Positions 17,483 through 24,785 of a DNA stretch of 64,000 nt are shown here, one piece after another. A program made the position numbers and the translations under genes. The stretch lies in the NCBI RefSeq assembly GCF_004216915.1, contig NZ_SGXD01000003.1, positions 372,001 through 436,000 of the forward strand, read 5' to 3'. Under the pieces are notes generated by a model, which was not told where the DNA came from, did no database searches, and was given only the letters and a program-made list of their open reading frames with translations. Positions within the stretch are counted from its first letter, which is position 1. Every line of letters starts with the position of its first letter. Origin of the DNA: Motilibacter rhizosphaerae (GTDB lineage: Bacteria > Actinomycetota > Actinomycetes > Motilibacterales > Motilibacteraceae).

Positions 17483-18223
17483 ATGACCGGCCTCGACCGC
17501 CGGCCCGTGCGCCGCGTCCAGCGTCGTGCGGGCGAGGAGCTGCCCACGGGCTGGCCCTACGACCTCCCGCCGGTGCGTCAGCTGCTCCGGGACGGGCTGG
17601 ACCTGCCCGAAGGGGTCACCTTCCTCGTCGGCGAGAACGGCAGCGGCAAGTCGACCCTCGTCGAGGCGCTCGCCATGGCGTACGGCCTGAACGCCGAGGG
17701 CGGCAGCCGCGGCGCGCAGCTCAGCACCCGGCGCAGCGAGTCCGACCTCTCCGACCACCTCCAGCTCGTCCGCGGGATCGACGCGCCCCGCTGGTCGTTC
17801 TTCCTGCGCGCGGAGACGATGCACGGGCTCTACACGTACCTCGAGGCCAACCCGGGCAAGCGGGACCCGGCCTTCCACGAGATGAGCCACGGCGAGGGCT
17901 TCTTCGAGGTCCTGCTCACCCGCTTCGACTCCGCGGGCTTCTACGTGCTCGACGAGCCGGAGTCGGCGCTGTCGTTCTCCTCCTCGCTCGCGCTCGTCGG
18001 CGTCCTCGCCGAGCTCGTCGAGAAGGGCTCGCAGGTCGTCTGCGCGACGCACTCGCCGCTGCTGTGCGCCCTGCCCGGCGCCACCATCCTCGAGCTCGAC
18101 GACCAGGGCTACCACGAGGCGGCCTGGGAGGAGCTCGAGATCGTCGACCACTGGCGGCGCTACCTCGGGGACCCGGGCGCCTACCTGCGTCACATCCTCC
18201 CGAACGAGCGCAGCGGCCGGTAG
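17483..18223 (+). CDS. AAA/ABC-type ATPase of unknown role
   Basis: A 246-residue soluble ATPase of the RecF/SMC-like predicted-ATPase type. Walker A is FLVGENGSGKSTL (about residues 47-59), and Walker B is FYVLDEPESALS (about 153-164), followed by a switch histidine in CATHSPLL. There is no membrane domain or transport partner. A GAGGAG ribosome site overlaps the alkB stop, so it is probably made with the AlkB-like enzyme and may share SOS control; a DNA-repair-linked function is inference. Its end overlaps the convergent sodX gene by 34 bases. Confidence 0.82.
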   Translation: MTGLDRRPVRRVQRRAGEELPTGWPYDLPPVRQLLRDGLDLPEGVTFLVGENGSGKSTLVEALAMAYGLNAEGGSRGAQLSTRRSESDLSDHLQLVRGIDAPRWSFFLRAETMHGLYTYLEANPGKRDPAFHEMSHGEGFFEVLLTRFDSAGFYVLDEPESALSFSSSLALVGVLAELVEKGSQVVCATHSPLLCALPGATILELDDQGYHEAAWEELEIVDHWRRYLGDPGAYLRHILPNERSGR

Positions 18224-18495
18224 CGCAGCACCACGACGCCGAGCACGTCCCCGGGCGGCACCGGGCGGCCGATCGTCCAGGAGTCCGTGCCCTCAGCCGG
18301 GTTCTCGCTCTCGACCCACCACCCGTCCGCGTCGCGAACCCCCGCGCGCTTCACCGCGAGCGGCCGGTCGGGGAGCCGGACGACGACGGCCCGGCCCGGG
18401 CGCGGCTCGCGGCCGGTGCGGACCAGCAGCCGGTCGCCCGGCCGCAGCCGCGGCAGCATCGAGCGACCCTCCACGACCGCGCGCAGCCAGCCCAT
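18190..18495 (-). CDS. sodX: Nickel superoxide dismutase maturation protease
   Basis: Signal-peptidase-like S24/S26 protease that removes the short leader of SodN so that its new N-terminal histidine can bind nickel. The 101-residue protein has the serine motif VEGRSMLPRLRPGD (about residues 8-21) and the lysine segment RPLAVKRAG (about 52-60), the Ser/Lys dyad of this family. The start at 18495 follows a GGGAGGGG ribosome site. It is divergent from sodN, with 86 bases between the two start codons, an arrangement common for this pair. The 3' end overlaps the ATPase gene. Confidence 0.9.
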   Translation of the reverse strand: MGWLRAVVEGRSMLPRLRPGDRLLVRTGREPRPGRAVVVRLPDRPLAVKRAGVRDADGWWVESENPAEGTDSWTIGRPVPPGDVLGVVVLRYRPLRSFGRM

Positions 18496-18581
18496 GCAGC
18501 CTCGCCCCTCCCGTTGCCCCGGCGCCGTCCGGGGGTAGTGTCCCTGGAGGTAGATCCTCACCCAGTTGAAAGGTGGGCTCC

Positions 18582-18983
18582 GTGCTCGCACGACTGTTCC
18601 CCCGCGTGCGCGTCTCCGCGCACTGCGACCTCCCCTGCGGCGTCTACGACCCGGCGCAGGCGCGCATCGAGGCCGAGTCGGTCAAGGCGATCTGCGAGAA
18701 GTACCAGGGCAACGAGGACCCGGTCTTCCGCACCCGCGCCCTCATCATCAAGGAGCAGCGCTCCGAGCTGGTCAAGCACCACCTCTGGGTGCTGTGGACG
18801 GACTACTTCAAGCCGCCGCACTTCGAGAAGTACCCGCACCTGCACCAGCTGTTCAACGAGGCGACCAAGCTCGCCGGCGCCGCTGGCGGCAAGGGCACCG
18901 TCGACCCGGCCGAGGCGCAGAAGCTCCTCGACAAGATCGCCGAGATCGACACGATCTTCTGGGAGACCAAGAAGGCCGCCTGA
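18582..18983 (+). CDS. sodN: Nickel superoxide dismutase precursor
   Basis: Converts superoxide to oxygen and hydrogen peroxide in the cytosol. The nickel hook HCDLPCGVY begins at residue 14, so SodX would cut after a 13-residue leader ending VSA. The rest is the four-helix core (KHHLWVLWTDYFKPPHFEKYP, IFWETKKAA). I chose the GTG at 18582 over one at 18573 because it gives the family's usual leader (LARLFPRVRVSA) and better spacing from AAAGGTGG. A strong hairpin at 19004-19034 ends the unit. Expression is probably nickel-dependent as in other actinobacteria, though no operator is recognisable. Confidence 0.95.
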   Translation: MLARLFPRVRVSAHCDLPCGVYDPAQARIEAESVKAICEKYQGNEDPVFRTRALIIKEQRSELVKHHLWVLWTDYFKPPHFEKYPHLHQLFNEATKLAGAAGGKGTVDPAEAQKLLDKIAEIDTIFWETKKAA

Positions 18984-19003
18984 GCCTCTGCGCTCCCGTC
19001 CGC

Positions 19004-19034
19004 GGGCCCGCCTCCGTCCGTCGGAGGCGGGCCC
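19004..19034 (+). terminator. Terminator hairpin after sodN
   Basis: Perfect 13-base arms GGGCCCGCCTCCG and CGGAGGCGGGCCC around the loop TCCGT, 21 bases past the sodN stop. Confidence 0.8.
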
Positions 19035-19046
19035 GTGGCGTCCCCG

Positions 19047-19126
19047 GGGGCCGCCGCCCCCCCCCGGCCCCCTGCTCTCCCGCCCCTCCCTGACCGCCCC
19101 TCCCCCTAACCGCCCCTCCCCCTGAC
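19047..19126. repeat. C-rich tract with a 14/16-base tandem repeat; G-quadruplex candidate
   Basis: After a nine-C run, units CGCCCCTCCCTGAC, CGCCCCTCCCCCTAAC and CGCCCCTCCCCCTGAC follow head to tail (19081-19126). On the minus strand this gives many runs of three to nine G with short spacers. It is part of the 346-base gap (18984-19329) between sodN and the F420 enzyme, which holds no gene. Confidence 0.65.
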
Positions 19127-19253
19127 CGAACAAGGGCACCCAGTGGCGCTCCCACGGCCACTGGGGCACCCCGTTCGGATCGGCGGCGCGGGCCGCGCGT
19201 CCGAACGGGGGCACCCAGTGGCGCTCCCACGGCCACTGGGGCACCCCGTTCGG
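19126..19253. repeat. Two direct copies of a 53-base hairpin repeat
   Basis: Copies at 19126-19178 and 19201-19253 are almost identical. Each begins CCGAAC and ends GTTCGG, and its inner parts CACCCAGTGGC and GCCACTGGGGC pair, leaving a loop around CTCCCAC. The copies are spaced 75 bases apart, separated by 22 bases of other sequence. The strong dyad and exact repetition suggest a REP-like family or a protein-binding array. Confidence 0.8.
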
Positions 19254-19329
19254 ACCGGAGGCGGGCGGACCCGTCCGGTCTGTCCCGGTACGTCTGAGTG
19301 CGGACCGGTGCGCTGGGAACAACCCCGGC

Positions 19330-20463
19330 ATGCCCCCCACTCCGGCAGCCGCGCCGAGCCCAGCGGCCCCCTCCCCCACCGTCTCCCGGCGCGCGCTGCT
19401 CGCCGGCCTCGCCGCGGTCAGCGCCGTGGCCGCCGCGCCCGCCACCGCGTACGCCGCCCCGCCGAAGGCCCCGGCCGGGAAGAAGCCGGTCGGCTTCGTG
19501 CTCTCCCACGAGCAGTTCCGCACCCAGTCGCTCGTCGCCTGGTCCACGCAGGCCGAGGCGGCGGGCTTCGGCTACCTGTGGACCTCGGACCACATCCAGC
19601 CCTGGGAGGACGTCCAGGGCCACGCCATGCACCCGTGGATCACGCAGGCCCTGCTCAGCCAGTCGACGCGCACGGCGACGTTCGGCACGGGCGTCACCTG
19701 CCCGATCTACCGCCACCACCCCAGCGAGGTCGCCCAGGCCTGGGCGAGCCTCGGCATCCTCGCCCCCGGGAGGGTCTTCCTCGGGGTGGGTGCGGGCGAA
19801 GCGCTCAACGAGCGGGCGGCGACGGGGCAGTTCGGCCCGTACGCCGAGCGGGCGGCGCGCCTCGTCGAGGCCGTGCAGCTCATCCGCGAGCTGTGGAAGG
19901 GCCAGCGGACGACGTTCACCGGCCAGTACTACTCGGTCGACCAGTTCCAGCTCTACGACGTGCCGACGAAGCCCGTGCCGATCCTCATGGCGGCGAGCGG
20001 GCCGAACAGCGCGTACAACGCCGGACGCTACGGCGACGGGTGGATCGGCTCGGCCAAGGACCAGATGGACCCGGCGCTGCAGGCGGCGTTCCAGAAGGGC
20101 GCGCAGGACTCGGGCCGCGACCCGGCGACCCTGCTGCGCTACGCGGAGCTCTTCGTCAGCACCACGACGCTGCCGACCCCGCTGCACTACGCCGCCGAGC
20201 GCTGGCGCTTCACCTACGACTCCTGGAACCCCACGCTGCTCTACGACCCGAACCCGCTGAGCATCCAGCACAAGGCGGAGCGGATGTTCTCGATGGCGCA
20301 GGTCACGTCGACCTGGCCCAAGGGCGCGAGCGCGCAGGTGCACGTCGACGCCGTGCAGGGTCTCCTCGACATGGGCGTGCTGCCGTTCGTCCACTCCGGC
20401 GAGCGCGACCAGCCGGCGGTCATCGACTTCTACGGCGAGCACGTGCTGCCGAAGATCAGCTGA
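19330..20463 (+). CDS. Tat-exported F420-dependent LLM-family oxidoreductase (Fgd2-like)
   Basis: A luciferase-like (alpha/beta)8 enzyme of 377 residues, expected to use coenzyme F420 and to act outside the membrane. Residues 1-43 form a twin-arginine signal (VSRRALLAGLAAVSAVAA ending AYA-A). Conserved segments of the G6PDH-like F420 group follow: LWTSDHIQPW, FGTGVTCPIYRHHP and GRVFLGVGAGEALNE. In mycobacteria the Tat-exported member (Fgd2) oxidises hydroxymycolic acids; this organism need not make those, so the substrate is open. Its 3' end overlaps the convergent YihY gene by eight bases. Confidence 0.88.
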   Translation: MPPTPAAAPSPAAPSPTVSRRALLAGLAAVSAVAAAPATAYAAPPKAPAGKKPVGFVLSHEQFRTQSLVAWSTQAEAAGFGYLWTSDHIQPWEDVQGHAMHPWITQALLSQSTRTATFGTGVTCPIYRHHPSEVAQAWASLGILAPGRVFLGVGAGEALNERAATGQFGPYAERAARLVEAVQLIRELWKGQRTTFTGQYYSVDQFQLYDVPTKPVPILMAASGPNSAYNAGRYGDGWIGSAKDQMDPALQAAFQKGAQDSGRDPATLLRYAELFVSTTTLPTPLHYAAERWRFTYDSWNPTLLYDPNPLSIQHKAERMFSMAQVTSTWPKGASAQVHVDAVQGLLDMGVLPFVHSGERDQPAVIDFYGEHVLPKIS

Positions 20464-21325
20464 CACCCGTCCCGGGCTGGTGGGCGGTGCGCTTCCCGCG
20501 CACCTCCCGCCAGTCCTCCGCACGGAACTCCAGGGCCATCGCGTAGCCCACCAGCACGACGAGGTGCAGCACCCAGAGCCACAGCCCGACCGCGACGATC
20601 GCGCCCACGACAGGCAGCCCGCCGAAGGGCGCCTCGAGGTCGATCGGCAGCGCGAGGAAGAGCACGAACCCCTGGAGGAACCCGCTCACGAACGACGCCG
20701 CGACGAGCCCTGCCGCGAGCGCCGCCACCCAGGAGCCGACACCCCGCCCCACGACCCGGTAGGCCCAAGTCACCGGCACCGACAGCACGAGCCAGTCGAC
20801 GACGAGCGCGACGAAGACCCCCAGCGCGGTCGGGGCGGCCGCGTTGCCGCGCAGCAGGCGGGCGAGCAGCGGGGTGATGCCGAGCACGGCCAGCAGCAGC
20901 GGCGGGGCCACGGCGATGAGCGGCAGGACGCGGACCCGGCCGCGCCAGCCCACGAGCCGCTCGGTCCCCGCGTCCTCCAGGCTGAGGAACGAGCGGCGCA
21001 GGCCCTCGCCGTACAGCGAGGCGGGGAACGCCGCGACCAGCGCCTGCACCCAGTGCAGGTGGGCGCCCGTGTCGACGAGCCGGCGGGCGACGCCGGGCGC
21101 GCCGAGGCTGTCCGGGAGGGCGCGCCCCAGCGACCCGGCGAACGACACCATGCGCGGCTCGCCGACGAGCAGCCCGGCCGCCCACGACGCCACGAGCAGG
21201 CCGGGGACGACCGCGATCCCCGCGTAGAACGTGAGCCCCGCCCCGACGAGCGCGAGGTCGCGCCCGGTCAGCCGACGGCGTACGCGGCGCAGCCAGGCGG
21301 TCACGGCCGCGACGAGGGGTCCCAC
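20456..21325 (-). CDS. YihY/BrkB family membrane protein
   Basis: An integral membrane protein of 289 residues with about six helices and the YihY-like opening RLTGRDLALVGAGLTFYAGIAVVPGLLV. A C-terminal helix pair ends in a basic tail. Despite old names (RNase BN, serum resistance) the family's biochemical function is not established; a transport or envelope role is likely. GTG start; divergent from nothing immediate, lying tail-to-tail with the F420 enzyme and 44 bases from the end of pilT, all on the minus strand with pilT. Confidence 0.85.
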   Translation of the reverse strand: MGPLVAAVTAWLRRVRRRLTGRDLALVGAGLTFYAGIAVVPGLLVASWAAGLLVGEPRMVSFAGSLGRALPDSLGAPGVARRLVDTGAHLHWVQALVAAFPASLYGEGLRRSFLSLEDAGTERLVGWRGRVRVLPLIAVAPPLLLAVLGITPLLARLLRGNAAAPTALGVFVALVVDWLVLSVPVTWAYRVVGRGVGSWVAALAAGLVAASFVSGFLQGFVLFLALPIDLEAPFGGLPVVGAIVAVGLWLWVLHLVVLVGYAMALEFRAEDWREVRGKRTAHQPGTGVS

Positions 21326-21368
21326 CTGCGCAGCCTGCCCGCTGGCGGGGCCCCTACCCCGCGCCGGC

Positions 21369-22454
21369 TCAGGCGACGAGGCCGAGGCGGCGCAGCTCGA
21401 CCTGCAGGTCGTGCGGGCTGCTCGATGCCTCGAGCGCGTCCTCGAGGCGGACGACGCCGTCGCGGACGAACGAGACGAGGTGCTGGTCGAAGGTCTGCAT
21501 GCCGTAGAAGCCGCCCTCGGCGATGATCTGCGTGATCCCGGAGGTCTTCTCCTGGTCGGCGATCGCCTCCAGCACGCGGCCGGTGCCGATGCACACCTCC
21601 ATGCCGACGCTGCGGCCCTTGCCGTCGGCGCGCGGGACGAGCCGCTGGCAGATGACCGCGCGCAGCGCGCCGGCGAGCGAGTGCCGCACCTGCTGGCGCT
21701 CGTGCGGCGCGAACACGTCGATGACCCGGTTGACCGTCTCCTGCGCGTCGATCGTGTGCAGGGTCGACAGGACGAGGTGGCCCGTCTCGGCCGCGGAGAT
21801 GGCCGCCCGCACGGTCTCGGCGTCGCGCATCTCGCCGATGAGGATGACGTCGGGGTCCTGGCGCATCGCCCCGCGCAGCGCGGTCGAGAAGGACTCGGTG
21901 TCGATGTGGACCTCGCGCTGGTTGACCATCCCCACCTTGTCGGCGTGGAGGATCTCGATCGGGTCCTCGACCGTGACGATGTGCGCCTCGCGCGTGGAGT
22001 TGATGTGGTCGATCATCCCGGCGAGCGTCGTGGACTTGCCGGACCCGGTGGGGCCGGTGACGAGGACGAGGCCGCGCGCCTCGTTGGCGATGGTCGAGAC
22101 GATCGGCGGCAGGCCGAGCTCCGGGAGCGGGATCGCGCCCTCCGGCACACGGCGGAAGACGAGGCCGACGGACCCGCGGGCGCGGTACGCGTTGACGCGG
22201 AAGCGCCCGAGACCGGGCACCGAGTGAGCGAAGTCCGCCTCGGAGGAGCGGGCGAAGGCGCCGACGAGGTCGGGGCGGATCACCTCGGCGAGCATCGCCT
22301 CGGTGTCCGCCGGGGTGAGCACGTCGGCCTGGAGCCGGCGCAGCCGGCCGTCGATCCGGATCCGCGGGGGGCTGCCCACCTTGCAGTGCAGGTCGCTCCC
22401 GCGCAGCTCGCTCAGCGCCTGCAGGAAGGGCAGGACGGACGGCGGCGGGGTCAC
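21369..22454 (-). CDS. pilT: PilT-type twitching ATPase
   Basis: Hexameric ATPase of the type IV pilus retraction class, 361 residues, cytosolic face of the membrane. The N-terminal PAS-like domain (ELRGSDLHCKVGSPPRIRIDG) is followed by Walker A GPTGSGKST (residues 134-142), Asp box TVEDPIEI, Walker B-type VILIGEMRDAETV and the His box STLHTIDAQETVNRVID. The PilT signature region near AIRAVICQRLVPR is present. No pilB, pilC or pilin gene lies in the window, so it is either part of a scattered system or an orphan. GTG start, with no strong ribosome site. Confidence 0.93.
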   Translation of the reverse strand: MTPPPSVLPFLQALSELRGSDLHCKVGSPPRIRIDGRLRRLQADVLTPADTEAMLAEVIRPDLVGAFARSSEADFAHSVPGLGRFRVNAYRARGSVGLVFRRVPEGAIPLPELGLPPIVSTIANEARGLVLVTGPTGSGKSTTLAGMIDHINSTREAHIVTVEDPIEILHADKVGMVNQREVHIDTESFSTALRGAMRQDPDVILIGEMRDAETVRAAISAAETGHLVLSTLHTIDAQETVNRVIDVFAPHERQQVRHSLAGALRAVICQRLVPRADGKGRSVGMEVCIGTGRVLEAIADQEKTSGITQIIAEGGFYGMQTFDQHLVSFVRDGVVRLEDALEASSSPHDLQVELRRLGLVA

Positions 22455-22511
22455 ACCCGCAGGTTCGGCGGGTGGAGGCCGGTCCTGAGCCGAACCTGGC
22501 CGGCCGGCGGG

Positions 22512-22523
22512 CAGGATAGCGGC
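22512..22523 (+). promoter_or_regulatory. CAGGAT hexamer for a leaderless DUF5317 mRNA
   Basis: CAGGAT (22512-22517) lies six bases before the ATG at 22524 and no ribosome site is present. Similar GGCAGGAT sequences precede several other starts in the window at the same spacing. Confidence 0.35.
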
Positions 22524-23141
22524 ATGGGACTCGTGCTCGCCGTCGCGCTGCTCGCGCTGGCGCTGTCCCTGGGGACCGGCGGGCGGGTGCGGCTCCTCGC
22601 GGAGCAGCGGCTGCGCGGCGCCGCGGTGCTGGTGCTCGCCGTGCTGCTGGAGGTGGCGGCGGCGGCCCTCGGCGCGAGCGGGACGGCGTGGACCGTCGTC
22701 TCCAGCGCCGGCACCCTGCTCGCAGCCGGGGCCGTCCTGGCCAACCGGCGGACGGCTGGCTCGCTCCTGCTGGGCGCCGGGCTGCTGCTCAACGCCGCGG
22801 TCGTCGTCGCGAACGGGGCGATGCCGGTGAGCACGGCAGCGGCTGCGCGCGCCGGCGTCCCGGCAGCCGAGCTCCGCCTGGCGGAGGACCCGGCCCACGA
22901 GGCGCTGGACGGGCGTACGCGGCTGCCCTGGCTCGCCGACCGCCTCCCGGTGGCCGCCCCGTGGCGCAGGGAGGTGGCGAGCCCCGGCGACGTGCTCGCC
23001 GCCGCCGGGGTGGCCGCGTGGGCCTGGTCGGCTACTCGACCGGGCCGAGCTCCACGGAGACCTGCCGGATCCGGAGGAGCACCTTGGCCCGCAGCTCGGT
23101 CGGAGCGGGGTCGGCGCAGGAGCGCCGCACCAGCGCCTTGA
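22524..23141 (+). CDS. DUF5317 membrane protein with an antisense-overlapping tail
   Basis: A 205-residue protein with about five membrane helices (from VLAVALLALALSLGTGG to [11 protein letters not shown]). The RLPWLADRLPV..EVASPGDVLAAAGVAAW segment is the conserved end of DUF5317 proteins. Here the frame stays open for about 37 more residues, a basic Pro/Arg/Ala tail ([14 protein letters not shown]) that lies opposite the end of rsrA, a 110-base convergent overlap. The tail looks like read-through of antisense sequence rather than a domain. Function is unknown. Confidence 0.75.
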   Translation: MGLVLAVALLALALSLGTGGRVRLLAEQRLRGAAVLVLAVLLEVAAAALGASGTAWTVVSSAGTLLAAGAVLANRRTAGSLLLGAGLLLNAAVVVANGAMPVSTAAAARAGVPAAELRLAEDPAHEALDGRTRLPWLADRLPVAAPWRREVASPGDVLAAAGVAAWAWSATRPGRAPRRPAGSGGAPWPAARSERGRRRSAAPAP

Positions 23142-23301
23142 CCTCCTCCTCGATGCCGAACTCGCGCAGGCAGGGCGAGCACTCGTCGAGGTGGTGCTTC
23201 ACGGTGGCGCAGTCGGAGCCGCCGAGCTCGCCGTCGATGTAGGAGTAGACCTGCGCGAGGACCTCGACGCAGGGGGTCTCGTGGTGGTTGCCGCAGCTCA
23301 T
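23032..23301 (-). CDS. rsrA: Zinc-binding anti-sigma-R factor
   Basis: Redox switch that holds SigR inactive until thiol oxidation forms a disulfide and releases zinc. The 89-residue protein has the ZAS motif HLDECSPC (H-x3-C-x2-C, residues 37-44) plus the upstream cysteines near residues 3 and 11 ([11 protein letters not shown]) and C31. The N-terminus closely follows known RsrA proteins. Its ATG overlaps the sigR stop (ATGA), so sigma and anti-sigma are made in a fixed ratio. Presence of this pair suggests mycothiol as the main thiol. Confidence 0.95.
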   Translation of the reverse strand: MSCGNHHETPCVEVLAQVYSYIDGELGGSDCATVKHHLDECSPCLREFGIEEEVKALVRRSCADPAPTELRAKVLLRIRQVSVELGPVE

Positions 23302-23999
23302 CGCGACCCCTCCTGACCGCCGTTGGCCGGCACGAGCCCGCGCTCGCGCGCGTAGTCCTCGAGCAGGGTCCGCAGCTGGCGGCGACCCCGGTGCAGGCGC
23401 GACATCACGGTGCCGATGGGCGTCCCCATGATGTCCGCGATCTCCTTGTAGGAGAAGCCCTCGACGTCGGCGAGGTAGACCGCGATGCGGAAGTCCTCGG
23501 GGATCGACTGGAGCGCGTCCTTGACGTCGCTGTCCGGCAGGTGGTCGAGCGCCTCCGCCTCGGCGGACTTCAGCCCGCCGGAGGTGTGGCCGCCCGCCGC
23601 GGCGATCTGCCAGTCCTCGATCTCCGAGGAGTCCGACTGCTGCGGCTCGCGCTGCTTCTTGCGGTAGGTGTTGATGAAGGTGTTGGTGAGGATCCGGTAG
23701 AGCCACGCCTTGAGGTTGGTGCCCTCGGTGAACTGGTGGAACGAGGAGTACGCCTTGGCGAAGGTCTCCTGCACCAGGTCCTCGGCGTCCGAGGGGTTGC
23801 GCGTCATGCGCAGCGCCGCGGAGTAGAGCTGGTCCACGAACGGCAGCGCGTCGCGCTCGAAGCGCGCGGTCCGCTCGGCGTCGGTCTCGGTGCTCATCGG
23901 GGACGAGCCTATCGGTGCCGACCCCCCGGCACCTGCCGGCCACTGCCGCCAGGAGAGGTGCGCGACCTCCCCCCGGTGCAGCGTGCTCGCGGCGAGCAT
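23298..23999 (-). CDS. sigR: Thiol-stress ECF sigma factor SigR, with two possible starts
   Basis: ECF sigma factor for the disulfide-stress regulon. Region 2 ([28 protein letters not shown]) and region 4 ([44 protein letters not shown]) are clear. The long form (233 residues) begins at ATG 23999, preceded by a very strong GGAGGAGGA ribosome site. A shorter form (199 residues, [13 protein letters not shown]) begins at 23897, with no ribosome site but a TAGGCT hexamer eight bases upstream. Streptomyces makes a constitutive short form and an induced, longer, unstable sigma-R-prime; the same scheme is inferred here. A sigma-R-type promoter lies at 24129-24155. Confidence 0.95.
   Translation of the reverse strand: MLAASTLHRGEVAHLSWRQWPAGAGGSAPIGSSPMSTETDAERTARFERDALPFVDQLYSAALRMTRNPSDAEDLVQETFAKAYSSFHQFTEGTNLKAWLYRILTNTFINTYRKKQREPQQSDSSEIEDWQIAAAGGHTSGGLKSAEAEALDHLPDSDVKDALQSIPEDFRIAVYLADVEGFSYKEIADIMGTPIGTVMSRLHRGRRQLRTLLEDYARERGLVPANGGQEGSR
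23898..23911 (-). promoter_or_regulatory. TAGGCT -10 element for the short SigR form
   Basis: TAGGCT on the minus strand (23911 to 23906) is eight bases from the internal ATG at 23897. That ATG has no ribosome site, so a leaderless constitutive transcript is the likely source of the short sigma factor. Confidence 0.4.
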
Positions 24000-24056
24000 G
24001 GGCTCCTCCTCCGTCCGGGCGCGCCGTGCGCGCCGCCGGGTGTGGTCCGACCTGCG

Positions 24057-24782
24057 TCAGGGCCGAGCGGGCTCGTCGCCCGCGGTCCCGACGGCCGGAC
24101 CCCCTGCGGCCCGGCTCCCGTCTGCTCCAACACCTCGACGGGCACGGGCGATTCCCCACCTCGCGACCTCAGCGAGCGCCGCGGCCGGCACGCCCCCGGC
24201 GAGCGCGTGGTCACCGGGGACGCCGAGGACCCGCCGCCCGCGACCCGCGGGCAGCTCCTCCGGCCGCCCGAAGGCGTCGCGCTCGCCCTGGACCACGAGG
24301 ACGGGGACCCCCGCCCCCGTCAGCTCCTCCGCCCGCGAGCGCTCGGGCCGACCAGGAGGGTGGAGCGGGAACGCGAGGGCGAGCACGCCCGCCGCCCCCA
24401 GCTGCCGCGCCGTGCGGCAGGCGACGCGCGCCCCCGCGGAGCGGCCGCCGAGGAGGAGGGCGCCGGCGAGCGGCAGCGCGGGCACGGCCGCGAGCCACGC
24501 GGCGTCGAGCCGCGGGGGCGCCGGGGCCACGCGCCCGCCGGCGACCACCCAGGGCTGGTCGACGCGGACCACGCGGATGCCGCGCGGCGGCAGCGCGCGG
24601 GCGAGGTCGAGCAGGTCCGGGGTGTCGCTGCCGCGTCCTGCACCGTGCCCGAGGACGAGGGTGGCGCGGGGCGGGCCCGCCGCGTCGTGCACGTGCGCCC
24701 GGGCGGGTCCCAGCGGCGTCGGCACGTCCAGGACCGCGTCCGGCTCGGGAGCGCCGGCGCCGGCAGGGCGGGAGGGCGGCAC
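24057..24782 (-). CDS. Alpha/beta hydrolase of the Tex30/KANL3 type
   Basis: A 241-residue cytosolic hydrolase. Nucleophile S in LLLGGRSAGARVA (G-x-S-x-G), acid D in VVQGERDAFG and histidine in VPGDHALAGG form the triad; an oxyanion-side LGHGAGRGSDTPDL motif is typical of the dienelactone-hydrolase-like Tex30 group. Substrate is unknown. The GTG start lies three bases after the HMCES stop, so both are in one unit. The sigma-R-type promoter for sigR is inside its 3' part. Confidence 0.8.
   Translation of the reverse strand: MPPSRPAGAGAPEPDAVLDVPTPLGPARAHVHDAAGPPRATLVLGHGAGRGSDTPDLLDLARALPPRGIRVVRVDQPWVVAGGRVAPAPPRLDAAWLAAVPALPLAGALLLGGRSAGARVACRTARQLGAAGVLALAFPLHPPGRPERSRAEELTGAGVPVLVVQGERDAFGRPEELPAGRGRRVLGVPGDHALAGGVPAAALAEVARWGIARARRGVGADGSRAAGGPAVGTAGDEPARP
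24129..24155 (-). promoter_or_regulatory. Sigma-R-type promoter GGAAT-N19-GTT upstream of sigR
   Basis: GGAAT at 24155-24151 and GTT at 24131-24129 are 19 bases apart, matching the sigma-R consensus. A transcript from here would have a leader of about 120 bases up to ATG 23999 and its strong ribosome site, allowing SigR to induce its own long form. Confidence 0.65.
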
Positions 24783-24785
24783 GGC

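Noticed and set aside
18573-18581. Earlier GTG start for sodN
   Set aside because: It would lengthen the SodN leader by three residues and lies on top of the ribosome site; the GTG at 18582 matches known leaders.
19126-19253. CRISPR-like array
   Set aside because: Only two units, each a long dyad, with one 22-base spacer and no cas genes in the window.
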